A DNA stretch of 64,000 nt from Guillardia theta CCMP2712. Its lineage: Eukaryota > Cryptophyceae > Pyrenomonadales > Geminigeraceae. Of this stretch, positions 50,101 to 59,698 are shown in pieces. The position numbers were made by a program, and so were the translations under genes. The stretch is taken from assembly GCF_000315625.1 (NCBI RefSeq), contig NW_005434659.1, positions 241,319-305,318 of the forward strand. The letters are read 5' to 3'. The notes beneath the pieces were generated by a model. It saw only the letters and a program-made list of their open reading frames with translations, made no database searches and was not told the DNA's origin. The first letter of the stretch is position 1. Each line of letters starts with the position of its first letter.

Positions 50101-50205
50101 GAGTGGTCAGGACAAGCAAAAGAAGCGCAAGAAGCGAGTACGGAGCAGTCATGGGCGAATCCGGTACAAGGACGGGTTCTGTCACTTCGAAATCAAGAAG
50201 GTTGA
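44179..50205 (+). CDS. Giant repeat-ectodomain membrane protein, single exon, 2008 residues
   Basis: The frame opens at 43882, but I choose the ATG at 44179 because a basic stretch and a membrane helix (VPMSVSFLLLLSFGGFVWG, residues about 53-75) follow soon after. Residues about 80-1490 form a large ectodomain dense in N-glycosylation sites. It holds at least five loosely repeated modules around residues 524, 696, 844, 976 and 1133, marked by LDGWLND, MDGLRNNLD, LKGWLNDKNVG and MDGLWNDVDRIG, often followed by NSE-x-x-DWS. A CKDQSGYCLPC cysteine motif, a Pro-run and a Thr/Ala-rich stretch precede six or seven C-terminal membrane helices (about 1629-1912), then a charged cytosolic tail. The topology recalls TRP-like/polycystin or flavin-carrier proteins, but I find no diagnostic motif. 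A surface receptor, channel or adhesion protein is possible. Confidence 0.8.
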   Translation: MLNWSFYSKGRRKASSFYGVNLDAWFQKNMDAEDMQEFLPDRPAATKRRWWVPMSVSFLLLLSFGGFVWGTLPLQPQLETRATTLHVYFPQDGSLSFNATTIAPPEASRFHDISVLSAECTISLMEDQVMFMDSFAEISVQGPFRLLSRISGEQEAIQSFQGKVRFADLTAQQFRMVLERKMSFGISCSTLTSTRLYWSAYTIERIEVFNSTLNNGLADLLNNTLEGITLSDLFEDLRDGFSFLDQRQALAVLLKLPMIRDTSGFIEAVYVHLPEISFDLTLGFLGDFSVRDPEAAVDPSQAVVTFGSYPVSWLLIAQNQTSDNHAQAHLFVSCVQRDCVRSIRAVIGVGLGGFTTHPIQGVAVSATASTTSAPFFTRLLGDRHMIVVSSQQYQYHGRRVATALAGYSDCVKADMFENWRLQLCADTGGILTDMSSGLNFFELDRHPSAILVLASRNYFDYGQGNPLLLVHLNVTTLRKFTAGEARAMLGADVARAQGDSEVVESTFKTVSYIEVQENDKTVVQSYLDADLGLLQDKYASDSVTTDTPFFAMRVKETDGTMVWEFLISANRTTQSDSGLTIYKNTMISRLRDVTVFDWGTAVQSQYSHSSVSFNYYEDGRKIWGRDSPDSFELTYTTALQLGSGAVKTNLGAKGQIGLRAWVGYIENCSDVTCSNVFWVPCDTERISKAGLDCNVSLDGWLNDDMISIEAQVFHDSVGETYRGSDSISVITSNEFAFDWSNDYHHNCSETFTLDDVADTQYYPFKKQVRCSLTADYTAGVLLGSGTVRKSLDAGGRFILNNSEESLGSCHRTCYDGLVSKEQALDPAYTRCYTGSGKLSQLNLSLSMDGLRNNLDAVGMQLIVAGSFLDYFVNVSSLFSVSQNSEPWFDWSNLVYGKYEYVDQWYHTEVQNSNDYTNENLYNHSLQGFYSTNLQFGPPASRQRLGSSNNLSWSSYQSDVSKCTEISCQRFSSFQAHLDADLKGWLNDKNVGLTELMVLNVTNGAWNAWSVINASGNELSLLNWRIDMDGANSNTNEYDSTYEVGVSNYSTSSLDELLVSASYTTALEVQLSANEKRNSLAGSGRIDLLSTYLVEEIHTTAAWGCSLYPNGTVISCQTHYWVTQNPFISTTAFDLSMDGLWNDVDRIGIELSSLALRDNNMLLNSTGFLSATSNSESLLTWSSSLITGYVPALRILTTRVINTISLNAKSLIDVGLEGIIALQDTPRSASLAISNAGESVLYMSGDFQDEWLPGPSKLVCTSVSVVRIPSAQVDLRWTHTFQVEMGQEGMYSVSFQIVDSEQHVRSQRLLESTDAILLINTSVGVQGASANTLQDFVKNFAMEQTGLLVDMNVVVGGSDRLSVSSFLGSSGDMEGSKEQVSCVQVDVGIDGWEALSASGDVRMTGLKLRSLSPNESFATLQHVMVEARHNNDTMLLQRTNDVYQGSRPTCNVVTAGRLLMFVDMICQPGYCKDQSGYCLPCSEELQEEEVMEAPVSTTPLPPPPPPPPPAQVMARNDTLARATSTVTTVITTTTAIAASSVAVSAVASAVLPSLSSAGASGAGGRSGSLATSLILQTQFIAITGQIGGNSSTGAVSEFSSQLGWSNYKFFSLFKGDTNTTCDRAKQSSNELFSTLIACSGTLALAAVLRVTINQVGKFCRNQDIAMQDSRAIPFPKWELALSLTQVQGLALATTSAMASQCLLYIILGAVFFLALFLEVLSMFRLAWQAKRGKILWQTKMFHDAWMELKHDMSELKKEKKVATVSHAISTPFIRGNWNVDGDPERHDQSQSFMSRFGILIEEVCSHAWWFSVYSIGTKVLHALIINLTNNETARSSSMTACILLDLVLIVIFTPQIDWRDWVTQLLAALGNLGICLTFFLRNLDKINDAQVNSMFFAFVVISIMPMVLASLAKDMFKASGAVFQFVTIFKLESKEEEDKQRTERERQSMPCQIVECVDVQPVEDSEICSIPVKADEWSGQAKEAQEASTEQSWANPVQGRVLSLRNQEG

Positions 50206-51940
50206 AGTTATGATTTCGATTGTTTCTGATAAGTCTTGCTCGTTCATGTTCTTTATGAAATAGAGATTTTTGTTTCATCAGAGTGAAATCATACAAGTAT
50301 CTAAAGTAAACATCAAAGTTTTTCTTTATTTTCTTGATTGTCATGAGTGTATCTACTATTTGAAATTTATCGATGATATTCTTCGTCCACATCAACATCC
50401 GAAAAATGTCTGCTTGTCGAACCCATCACTCATCTCCATTCGCGCACGACCAAGTCCAAACTTGTAGCGAATGTGCAGGACGTTGTCTTGCTCTCGTAGG
50501 AGCTGAATGGATGAAGCAAGGAAAATCAGGCAACATAGGGGAATACTGTCAAAGACAATAATTGCAACAAGAGCATTTCAGCTGTCTCTTCCGAGCAACT
50601 CAGTGTCAAAGGGCAAGCAATGTTGTACGACGAAGACAGCATCTGCCCTCGTATCAGGATGATACGTCAGTAACCAAACGGTTTAAGTGAGTCTATTGCA
50701 AACCTTGACCTGATCATGATTCGCAGTAGGTGCTAAAGATTCATCGGGCTTGCACATATCCCTCGTCCTTTCGTTGTAACAAGTGTGCATGATATGATTT
50801 TGGAGACTACACATCCTACCACATCTACATCGCAAAACGAGCCTCACTTTTAATTTTCTGTTGCTTTTGACTTGCAGATGAGAATAGATTCATACCAATC
50901 AACATGTGCAACAGAACGAGGGTCGATGATAAGCCAACTATCTTTGTTTCATCAAACACTCTCTGGCTGATGCTTGGTCGATCTCGTCTGAAATAAGGTT
51001 TGTAATCGACAGTCTACAACTTATATGTCAAATTCATCATTCCATGCTTAACTTGGGCTATTTCACCATCATGCAAGCTCTGAAAATTGAGTATATCTGT
51101 CAATGGCTTGATCCAGTATGCGTTTCCTTTTTGTGATACGGTTTACAAACTGTACGTTATGTGGGTGAACGTGTGAGTTGCAACATATGTTGAATCAATG
51201 TTTGTAAGTCATGGATCTGTTGATAGTTTCTCTGCTTTCTCGTCATGTTTTCAGCCTCTTGCTCGTTTCGATCTTCCTTCTCCACCAGTCATTTTTGCAA
51301 CGGGGGGTTTGTGAGTAAAACATCGCAATTAGTTGTCAGTAGAAAAATCAAGTCCGCCTCACCAATAATATTACAAAACCCCAAAGTCAGCATCTCATTC
51401 CTATGCTTGTTGCGGCGAAAAGATATGGCTGTTACATGTCTAACCACTTTCCGTTATGACAGTTAACGCTGTCTCTTCGCCATGGCGGAAGATGCTGCGG
51501 CTTCGTCCAGGTGCTCATGGAGGTGGAGAGAGGAGAGTGGAGGTGGAGAGAAGCGAAGTTGGAGGAGGAGAGAAGGGGATAGAGAGACTATGGTAGTGCT
51601 GTAGGTGCTGTAGGTAAGGAAGGTCTGTAAACAGACAAGAAGGCTTCTACTTTCAGGTAGTATAGAACGCAGTGAACTGGCTCAGTGGGGGGTTATGGAA
51701 TGGAAGAATGTGGAGAACCGGGAGTATTGATAAGATTGGATGGAAAGTTTAGATGGGCAATGATTTGTAGACCAAAAGAGTGCTGCAGCTGGAATTTAGA
51801 TGATCTTGACAAGGGATTGAGAAATTTTTGTTGTGTCTACTCTTAAAATTCGACTATTTGCGGTGCATCTTTGTGAGCGCGTCCATTCTCTTTTGATTAT
51901 ATTTGAAGAGAAGTTTTGCTCAACTCAAAACGATCGAGCC
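50206..51940. other. Intergenic, no gene seen
   Basis: AT-richer sequence with no credible exon. 51510-51600 has a short GGAGGTGGAGAG-type repeat. Small open frames (50270, 51245) lack support. Confidence 0.5.
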
Positions 51941-53250
51941 ATGACTTATGTCCTTGCTTCCAGGAGGCGGCTGGATACGAAGCATTTGTTAATAACAGCA
52001 GCTTCGTCACTGCTTTTCATTGGAATCATCGTAGCTACATTGGATGCAAAGGTTTGGTCTTGCCGATTTACTTCTTTCTCTTTGTGATGTATGCTTTCAG
52101 AGTCGTCAGCCCAGCGTCTTGCTGCAGTCTGCTTGGAGCAGGCTCCCTACTAAACCACAAGGAACCAGAGGCAGCTCTCCTATCCGTGCCAACGATGTGG
52201 CCAAGACGCCGATCAGCTACAGGTTGAGGGGCGCCGTCGAGCCTAGCATGGAGAATGGAGCAATTAGCGCGGATGCTCGAAGACTTCAAGAGAACCTCCG
52301 CAAGTACCACGAAAGAGTGAAGGGCACCGAGAACGAGTGGAGTCATGTGTACAAGAAGAAACTACAGGGGTTCAAGAATGTAGCGATCCAACCGAACCTC
52401 AGGAACTTGCCCCCAGGATTTCATGTGCTGAAGCCGGGACAGAAGTTGCCAGCTGGTGCGAAGATCGTGTACCCCATCATGATTCAGCCCACCGGGGGGA
52501 GGAATCCTTCCTTCAAGTCCGTTTCCTCGCCGAGGTCTGCAACTCTTTTGAGAGCTAATACGAACATGCTCGACGAGGCTCCCGAAGAAGCAGCGGCAGC
52601 TAGTGGTGAAGGGGAGGAGGCGGAGGAGGCGGAAGAAGCACCCCGTTCACCTCCTCCTGTAGTGATGACAGCGCAAGAAAAGATCGATCTTGCCAACCAG
52701 GAACACCAAGAAGCTCGTATGGAGAGGAGGGTTGCTGGGGAATACAGGACTCAGGTTCCATATTCTGAATCTTTGGGCTGCCCTGACATGGAGACAGGCT
52801 CAAACCTTGGAGCGAGAGGGTGTGCAACTCATTCAGAGCGGCTGGAAGAGACATCAGGACGCCGAAAAGGTTGGAATGATGCTCGCGACCGAACAGAGTG
52901 GATGACATTGTTTTCCTAGTCTTTGAAGGACGCACTAGGGAAGGTTGATGAAGCTGATGAAATGATCACCAACTCCAACAAGATTAAGGACTTGGCTAAC
53001 GCCCACCGCGGCGACACTCTGGCGACCCAGGTATGGCGCATCTCCTCCGATCTCACCATCTAATTGAATCTTCTGGCTAGATGGAGACAATCGCATCTGA
53101 ACTGTCGGCTGCATCAGAGGAGAAGGCTGCTGAGGCTGAGAAGCTGCAGAGTGAAGCTGACTCCTACAAGGTTTCCTTGGTTTCTGGTTTTCCCGTTCAT
53201 GATTTTTTTTCGTGCAGGATTCCGGTGAATCAGAGGCTGCAGCAAGATAA
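51941..53250 (+). CDS. Signal-anchored helical protein
   Basis: The ATG at 51941 starts a basic stretch and a hydrophobic segment (ITAASSLLFIGIIVATLD), a type II anchor or uncleaved signal. The exon ends at DAK before GTTTGG. The second exon begins SRQPSVLLQSAWSRLP and carries RRLQENLRKYHERVKGTENE, then NLPPGFHVLKPGQKLPAGA (a short PG-rich motif), a Glu/Ala tract and AQEKIDLANQEHQEARMERR. Later exons read AQTLEREGVQLIQSGWKRHQ, SLKDALGKVDEADEMITNSN and METIASELSAASEEKAAEAE. The last one ends SGESEAAAR at the TAA at 53250. Most junctions are phase 0. Family unknown; the chain is largely helical and would face the lumen or cell exterior. Confidence 0.6.
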
Positions 53251-53427
53251 AGATGAAATATTAAATTTTTTGAAAAGGAATCGTTGATTTCACACACTAA
53301 AACACCTCTGATTCGTTTGTCTACACTAAAGAGTTTACCATCCTGACTGGCAACGAGGGACTCGAAACAGTAACGAGCTATCTACACAAAATCTGCAAGA
53401 ACAATCGCTCTCGTTCACCTCCACCTT

Positions 53428-53784
53428 TCAATCTTTGCGAAGTTGGAGCTTCAAAGCAGGGAAAGACACAACCGGAGGAGAAACGAAAAGCGCAATTTCC
53501 GTTCGCGTAGTCGAAAAATTTTCCCAGACCTGCTTCCAATTGGGGCACTCCAGTTTGTGGTAAGGATGCTCTTTGGGCTTGATATAAGATCCTTGCAGCT
53601 TCTCCGCTAATTCTGCAGTGAGAGCCTCCTCGCATCCTGGAGCTGGCAACCCGCACAGGTTCTCCAGGAACCTCGGGCAAGAAACTGAGCTGCACGAGCT
53701 GACAGCTTCAGAATATGCCAACAAAATTGACAATAGGCAGCAAAGAAACAAGAGGTTACTCTTCTTCATCATATGTGTTGCCAA
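53428..53784 (-). CDS. Small secreted C-rich protein
   Basis: Single-exon frame of 118 residues. A classic signal peptide (KKSNLLFLCCLLSILLAYSEA) is followed by a mature chain of about 90 residues with five Cys: CSSVSC, CGLPAPGC and LECPNW. The start could be at 53784 (MATHMMKK) or at the internal Met pair. The Cys pattern suggests disulphide-bonded secreted peptide. No family recognised. It lies convergent with the helical membrane-anchored gene. Confidence 0.5.
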   Translation of the reverse strand: MATHMMKKSNLLFLCCLLSILLAYSEAVSSCSSVSCPRFLENLCGLPAPGCEEALTAELAEKLQGSYIKPKEHPYHKLECPNWKQVWENFSTTRTEIALFVSPPVVSFPALKLQLRKD

Positions 53785-55126
53785 ACAGAAATGAACTGGG
53801 CCGACGATCGTCAGAAATACTGATGGACCCCCAAAATGAGCTGAAATGCAGATCTAGTGCCTTTTGCTAGAATGGCGTGGGCATAAAGAGCTTCACAGGG
53901 AAGGCTGGTGGTCAAGACTAAGTTCAAGATTGACTCAAGTCGGAAAGAAAAGAGAATTCGGTACGTTTGGGGCTCACGAAGCAACGGAGGTAGGAGGATG
54001 GGAGACCCTGAGGCAGGTCTGAGACCGACAAGGGGCAAGGAGAAGGAGAGAATCTATGATTCAGGGAGAGAGTCGAGGGGGGCGGATCAGATCAATGAAG
54101 CAGGTGAAAGGAGGGAGCAGGAGGAGCAGGAAGGAGATGTGAGGAGGAACGGCGGTAGCTGGCAGAAGAGGCAAGGTGCTGAAGGGCGGGAAGGAGAACA
54201 ATAGGGACGCAACAGCCATACGAGCCCCTGGGGGTAGGGTACTAATTGATAGAATAGTAGGGTCAACATGCTGGGTTGTGAGGGGTGGGGCAGTAAGTGG
54301 TGGCCATGTGGGTGGGTCAATTTTCTGCTGTAAATCAGGGGTACTACGGTCTTAAAGGGAATGGAAGTTTTAGACCTCGTTGATGAAAGAGGTGCTTTTT
54401 GGGTGGGGGGGGGGGTAGGGGTCCTGACAAAGGCCTTGGGCAGGGAAACCATTTTACAAATAATTTTAAATGAAGGGCATTGGTACCCTTTATTGGTTCT
54501 AGAAATTCTTATCTGTCTTGAAACAGGTCCTATGATGGTCTTATGACTGTAGTGAGCAGTCGTAGTTGGAGATCTGTACTATAGATACAATCTTTGCACC
54601 TTAAATATATATTTTTTGTACTGGGACAGCTCACAAGTACAGTGATTTTCTAGGCAGTAGAAGTTTTTCTATGACCCTTCTATGACATCATAGGCTGAGT
54701 GACATAATACTTTATTGAAGCCCCTGATAGGACCAAATACAAGCTCCTATATACCCTACTCTGTGATAGGACCATGCTAGGACAAGTCAACCAGCAGACG
54801 GTATCTGAGGAATCAGATTGCAACGGTTGGTGTCATTTGAGATATCGGTGGTAGCTAACGAGCACATTGGGGTGTAAGTGTCAAAAATGAATTAAGAACC
54901 CCTACTTTACCGTAAATACCTGGGTGGTGTATGGTATTCACGAAAGTGGTTGGTAGGGGTGGTTCTTGCTATGGGGGGTGAAGATTTGTGGAAGGCAGGA
55001 CAAACTCTTGTAAGTGGATCCTTGCTGCCTTTTTCTCAGGTTCTACCTGGTGCGCGCTCGGACTCAGTAGTGAATGCTTGAAAAAAAAATGTTCTTTGTT
55101 TTCTTGTAAAAGGAGCACCCCGAGAA
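53785..55126. repeat. Intergenic; GGGGTA tract at 54225-55000
   Basis: 53900-54200 is purine-rich (GGAGGAGCAGG). From 54225 words such as GGGGGTAGGGTACT, GGGGTGGGGCAG and GGGGGGGGGGTAGGGG recur, together with AT-rich pieces (AAATATATATTTTTTG near 54605). The open frames are composition artefacts. Confidence 0.5.
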
Positions 55127-57270
55127 ATGGCGCAGGCTATGGCAGCGATGGTGGGAGCAGCGGGTGTGCGGCTGGTGAGGGAGAAGAAGTCACGCGGAGG
55201 AGTGCGAACATAATATCTTAATGCAGGCATCAGACTTGATGGATCACTCCATAGAGTTGATGAAGGTGAACCTGGAGAAGGAGCGGATCGAGAGGGAAAA
55301 GGAGCACTTGTAAGGCGTCTGCTATGCGCGCATTGCGCGGGACCAAACTGAGTATTTCAAAACAGCCAATTAGAGATAGAATGGGCAAAGGAAGATTCGC
55401 GCTTCAGGGTAAGAAGTCCACATTCTCCTCGTCCATCACCTTGTGGGAGGCTGATTTTTTCGTTTTCCAAATAGGATCTACAGCGAAATTGGTAATGGCA
55501 ACCCTGAACAATGTTGTTTGAGACATGAAGCAGGCGAAAACTTGAAGATAAACGCAGACGAACATCTGAGAAGATGGTATAGAGTCCAAGAGCACTTCTT
55601 GTAGTTTGCAGGATCTGATCATGATGAAGACCCAGCTGTCATTACTAGCAAGACTGTCTGCTTTGATGGGAGGGTTTCAGGTACAGGATTCAAAGATGAA
55701 TATGAGGTGAATGCAGGGCAGGTCGCGATGTTTATCAATCAGGGGTTACCCGGTTTGACGGATTCGTGGCCTTCTTTTGCGGTAGACCCACTGCATCGCG
55801 AGTCTCAATCGTGACTGATGTTTTGTTTCATACCAAAGAATGCAACTCTATCACCAAAAGGTATCGACGCGAAGAAGCTCCTTTGAGGCTCTATTCTCAT
55901 GATGTGATCTAGGGGTTGGAACTGTCTGGTATCACAACTGGCAATTGCAGGATGAGCTCATCGCTATCTGGGCAGCCATCAGCGTGCTTGTGATTTGCAT
56001 CTTTTCCATTGCTATGATATCGTTCCTCTAAGCATGGTTGAAGGTGATTGTGGTCAACTTCTCGATCATGATCATGGCTTCCCTGATGCAACTTCAAATA
56101 GCGCAGCACACCTACAAGGTACAGTGATGGCGACTTGATTTCTCTTTTCACTGCATTGTGATTGGAGCGCATAGGAAGGTGACTTTCCGATCCATGATTC
56201 TGAGAGGTGAGGACAAACATTTCTCCTGTGGAGAAACTCGAGGTAAGGGTGAGCTTTCATCTTCAGATACAGCGCAGCGAACCCCGATGGGCTCATCATT
56301 GAATCACAAGAATTCCTCCTCTTCTGGAACCTGACATGCGACCACAAGTGCGATAGTTGAGCGGAGAGTGTCCCTATACTAACCGATGCGCAGGTTCATA
56401 GTGATGATGAAGGTTTTCTCATGGGGCATCCCCCTCTACTTCGCAAGTCTTGCCCTTGGAGTGAGGGCACTTCTCTGTCACGTTTCCCGGTCACTGACTC
56501 GCAGCAGGTCATCCTCAAGTTCTACATGTCGACAGTCGCAGCCTTGATCAGCGCCATGGTTGTTTCCTTCGCTTGTCACGCACTCTGATGCTACTGACTC
56601 TGCGTGCTCTGAATGGCTCCAGCCTTGTGTTGCCTTCACCCGCATGTGAGGGACTTTTCATCTTCCATCTTGGCTGAAAGGTTGCCAGATGGTGGCACTA
56701 TCACTCCGGGCTCATCTCATACATCACGTTCCGTGCAGCGGGTGCGGACGATGATGCAGGTCAGTGCCTCTACCCCTTGTGCCGCTGACTTCTCGAGATC
56801 ACGGCCGGTTGACAGGGCGTTACGAAAGTTCGATCAAGCAAGAGGCTTCGCTGACTCCTCCGCAGCGTCGCGTACCTGCAGGGGTTACGCAGCTGAGCGG
56901 GAGGTGAGCTCTAGAAGGCTGCATGATGAACGGCTGAGCATGTTCAGGGCAAGCCGTGGTGCGGAGCTTGGGGAGGAGGAGGAGGAGGAGGAGGAGGAGG
57001 AGGAGGAGGAAGAGGTGGAAGGGGATCAAGCTGAGTCATCGGGGGATATCCATGAACAAGATTCAGAGGAAGAGTTTTTCGATCTTCATGATATTGACAT
57101 GTCAGTGAGGTTTCTTTCTTTTTCCATCCCACTGACATTCGATCGGCTCAACGCGATGCAGTGAGGAGGTCAACGGCAGCCTGACGAGCGTCAGCCGGAG
57201 GTTTGCGCGAAGTCAAGAAGGAGGTGGAGTAGGAGGAGATGAAGAGAGAATAAGGAGCAAATCACAGTGA
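55127..57270 (+). CDS. Orai-like (CRAC) calcium channel candidate
   Basis: Orai proteins form the hexameric store-operated calcium channel pore. Exons I can phase: 55127-55174, 55227-55309, 55374-55408, 55475-55491, 55612-55680, 55722-55781, 55839-55860, 55913-55983, 56044-56118, 56175-56206, about 56267-56347, then about 56394-56459 and 56509-56559, with more exons to a TGA at 57270. A helical N-terminus (EKERIEREKEHL) leads to TM1 KLDLIMMKTQLSLLARLSAL then MGGFQVAMF, close to Orai's SRTSALLSGFAMVAMVE. TM2 is DELIAIWAAIS then VIVVNFSIMIMASLM. TM3 and TM4 are FSWGIPLYFASLALG and VILKFYMSTVAALI. The pore Glu of Orai has no obvious match (Asn or Ile at that place), so permeation is unproven. 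The C-terminus has a Glu run and DLHDIDI. Alternative: an unrelated four-helix membrane protein. Confidence 0.55.
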
Positions 57271-57299
57271 TTATCGGACGGCAGTGAAGTAATGAACAT

Positions 57300-57790
57300 G
57301 TCACAACGCTGCACCGGCGGTAGCCGGGACCTACGGACCGTTCACGGTTCGACATGTCGCAGCATTTGACCGCGGGACGAGGTAGCTCAGTCACATTGAA
57401 GACTGCGCAGCCTCGGAAGATGGACTGGGAGAGCCGCTCAGGAGTCCGCGGCCCCGGCGGGGGGAAGAGAGCACTCGGAGCAGAACTTCGCAACCCAACT
57501 CAGCCCTTACGGCGTAAGGGCTGAGTGGGTTTGGTTCTCGCTGTCTTTCTCTTCTCGCCGTTTGGCCTGTGCGACAGTGTCAGGGTCAAGCCTCCTCGAC
57601 TCTCCTGATTGTCCTCGTACTGATCTTTAACTTAACTTTGAGTAAAAGGTAGGCTGAGTGTAATGTCTTTTACTTGAAATGCAACTCACCCCCCACCCCC
57701 CGGGCCCGGACCGGGCAAGTTGAACGCTGGGCCGGGGGCCGGCGGCGGCCCCCGGCGGGCCCGGCCGAACCCGGGGCGGGCCTGCCCGGT
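57300..57790. repeat. GC-rich module with arm homologous to the 43-kb element
   Basis: Contains 57537-57601, reverse-complementary to 43257-43331, and an arm at 57618-57646 matching 28 of 29 bases of the 43-kb inverted-repeat arm. A very GC-rich block at 57700-57790 (GGCCGGGGGCCGGCGGCGGC) follows. It sits between the Orai-like gene and PHF5A. Confidence 0.65.
57492..57531. other. Near-perfect hairpin, 19 paired bases
   Basis: Left arm AACCCA, a bulged A, CTCAGCCCTTACG; one unpaired G at 57512; right arm CGTAAGGGCTGAG TGGGTT. All 19 pairs are Watson-Crick. Confidence 0.8.
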
Positions 57791-58612
57791 GGCTCGGGAG
57801 GGGATGAGGCCACATAGTTTTTTTTTGAGGGGATTCGAGAAGGGCAGCTAATGCAGGGAGAGGAGCGGAGGAGCGGAGGAGAGGAGCGGAGGAGAGGAGC
57901 GTAGGATGGAGGAGGGATAAGGAGAGGGACGGAGGATGAAAGGAGACCATGGGCGATGAAAGAGCAGAGATCAGGATACAGGAGGAGAGACAGGGGAAAG
58001 AAAAGTTTCAAGGTTCACAAAATGAGCAAAGGAAGATAGAGATGCGGGAGAAATTCACGAGAGGCAAGAAAGAAGAAGGAAGAAAATTTGAGAGTTATGA
58101 GGGATTGAAGTTGTAAAAGAGTAAAATTGAGGATAAAGGCAGGAAGGTGTTTTTGGTAACATATGGGCAGGCAGGAAGGTGCTTTTGGCAAGTTATGGGC
58201 AATAAGAGCATGACGAATGTTTGTTAGTAACATAAACTGAACTCGAATAGATGAGAAGAGGCAGTTACATCAATGAGCAGATGCATGTGCATGAAGCAAA
58301 AATTAGTAACTTCCATAATTGACAGCACAGTGTAAGATGCACTTTGTTGGAAGTGCGCATGTGGGGAATTGAAAATTTATCACTGAAACAGCAACAATGT
58401 AGTAATGTAAGGATGGAAATCTAACACAAAGAACTCAGTGGTATAGAGGACTAGCAGCAGGGTAACATGGAAGTTGAACACAATCAAGGCCAAAAGAGCG
58501 GTAGAGGAAGGACAGCACTGTCAAATCCCGATGTCAAGCGTCACATTTCAATCAGTTCAATTATTTTTCTGATATCTCTGCTCTTTGCCAGGAGAGCTCG
58601 AAGCTTGTCGCC
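57791..58612. other. Intergenic, 5' flank of PHF5A
   Basis: A short GAGGAGCGGAGGAG tandem run at 57860-57900, then AT-rich sequence with a partial duplication of GGCAGGAAGGTG near 58138 and 58168. No gene is visible. Confidence 0.5.
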
Positions 58613-58992
58613 ATGGCAAAGCATCATCCCGATTTGATCATGTGCAGAAAGCAGCCAGGCATTGCCATCGGTCGCCTTTGTGAGAAGTGTGACGGGAAAT
58701 GTGTCATTTGCGATTCTTATGTCAGGTTAGTGAAGTTTCTATCCTTTATCTCTCTTCTGACATTTATCCCAGACCGCACACTATGGTCCGCATCTGCGAT
58801 GAATGTAACTATGGTTCGTATGAAGGGCGTTGTGTGATCTGTGGAGGAATGGGAATCTCCGATGCCTTCTACTGCAAGGAATGCACCGTCCAGGAGAAGG
58901 ACCGCGATGGCTGCCCGAAGATCGTCAACCTGGGAAGTGCAAAGACCGATCTCTTCTACGAGCGGAAGAAGTATGGTTTCAAAAAGCGCTGA
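58613..58992 (+). CDS. PHF5A: PHF5A/Rds3, SF3b complex zinc-finger subunit
   Basis: PHF5A (yeast Rds3) is the smallest SF3b subunit of U2 snRNP and helps cradle the branch-point adenosine. Exons 58613..58725 and 58773..58992 are joined by a 47-nt intron and give 110 residues, exactly the family length. The knotted zinc-finger cysteines are intact: [27 protein letters not shown] and YCKECT. The tail [20 protein letters not shown] then KKYGFKKR is invariant across eukaryotes. Identity to the animal protein is very high, making this the most certain call in the window. Confidence 0.97.
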
Positions 58993-59698
58993 TCTTGGTG
59001 CCTCGCCCATTTTTTCCAGCTGCAGCAGGAGAAGTCTTCCTGCTCAGTGAGGTTTTTCAGTCTCCTCGGTGCCTGAGGGGCAACAGGCATGCGATGAGGA
59101 AGAAGTGGCGCGAGGTCAAGAAGTTGTCTGAGCTCAATGATAAGGATTTTAAGTGCTTGCTGTCTAATGCAAGAGTAAATCATCGGGAATCGCATGAGGA
59201 GGGATGGAATTACCTGTGTGTCCCAGCTTGGTTACTTGTTCCATCCTCCTCCCCAATTTTTCTGCCAGTGATGAACAGCGAAGGCGTTGCCAAAGTTTCT
59301 GTTGCTTCCTTTGTCCATTTCCCACCATCCATACCTAATGACGGAAAGTTAGATGTTGGAATCGAAGTATTCAACCGCACGGGTAGAAGAATTCTCTTGT
59401 GAACACCTAGTAAGCAAGTTTACTCTCGATATCACAACATGATCTCAAAGTCACCACAGCTCTCCCGGCCTTGAGCTCCTCAAAGAGCACCTTCGATGCT
59501 CTTCCTCGGAGATCTTGATTCGCCATCTCTACTGCATCATCCAGCTAAACAGCAGGTAACAGCTGTCAGTTCAAGGTGATCATATGCTCGAGGGCGGGTT
59601 ACTTCGCAAGCTCCTTCTTCCGCAGACATGCACGCGAGAGCCCCACTGTCGTCACCCAGTAGAGTATGACTGGAGCGAGTAGATAGCAAGGAGCTAGC
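58993..59698. other. PHF5A 3' region and possible extra exons of the GT32 gene
   Basis: An out-of-frame open frame runs to 59402 without family support. On the minus strand 59480-59545 could encode DDAVEMANQDLRGRASKVLF after an acceptor, and 59598-59700 could encode a hydrophobic LLAPVILYWVTTVGLS segment. Both may be 3' exons of the GT32 gene if the TGA at 59699 is spliced over. Confidence 0.35.

Noticed and set aside
58830-59402. 190-codon ORF overlapping PHF5A exon 2
   Set aside because: Its first part is the wrong frame of PHF5A; the rest has no family or splice support.
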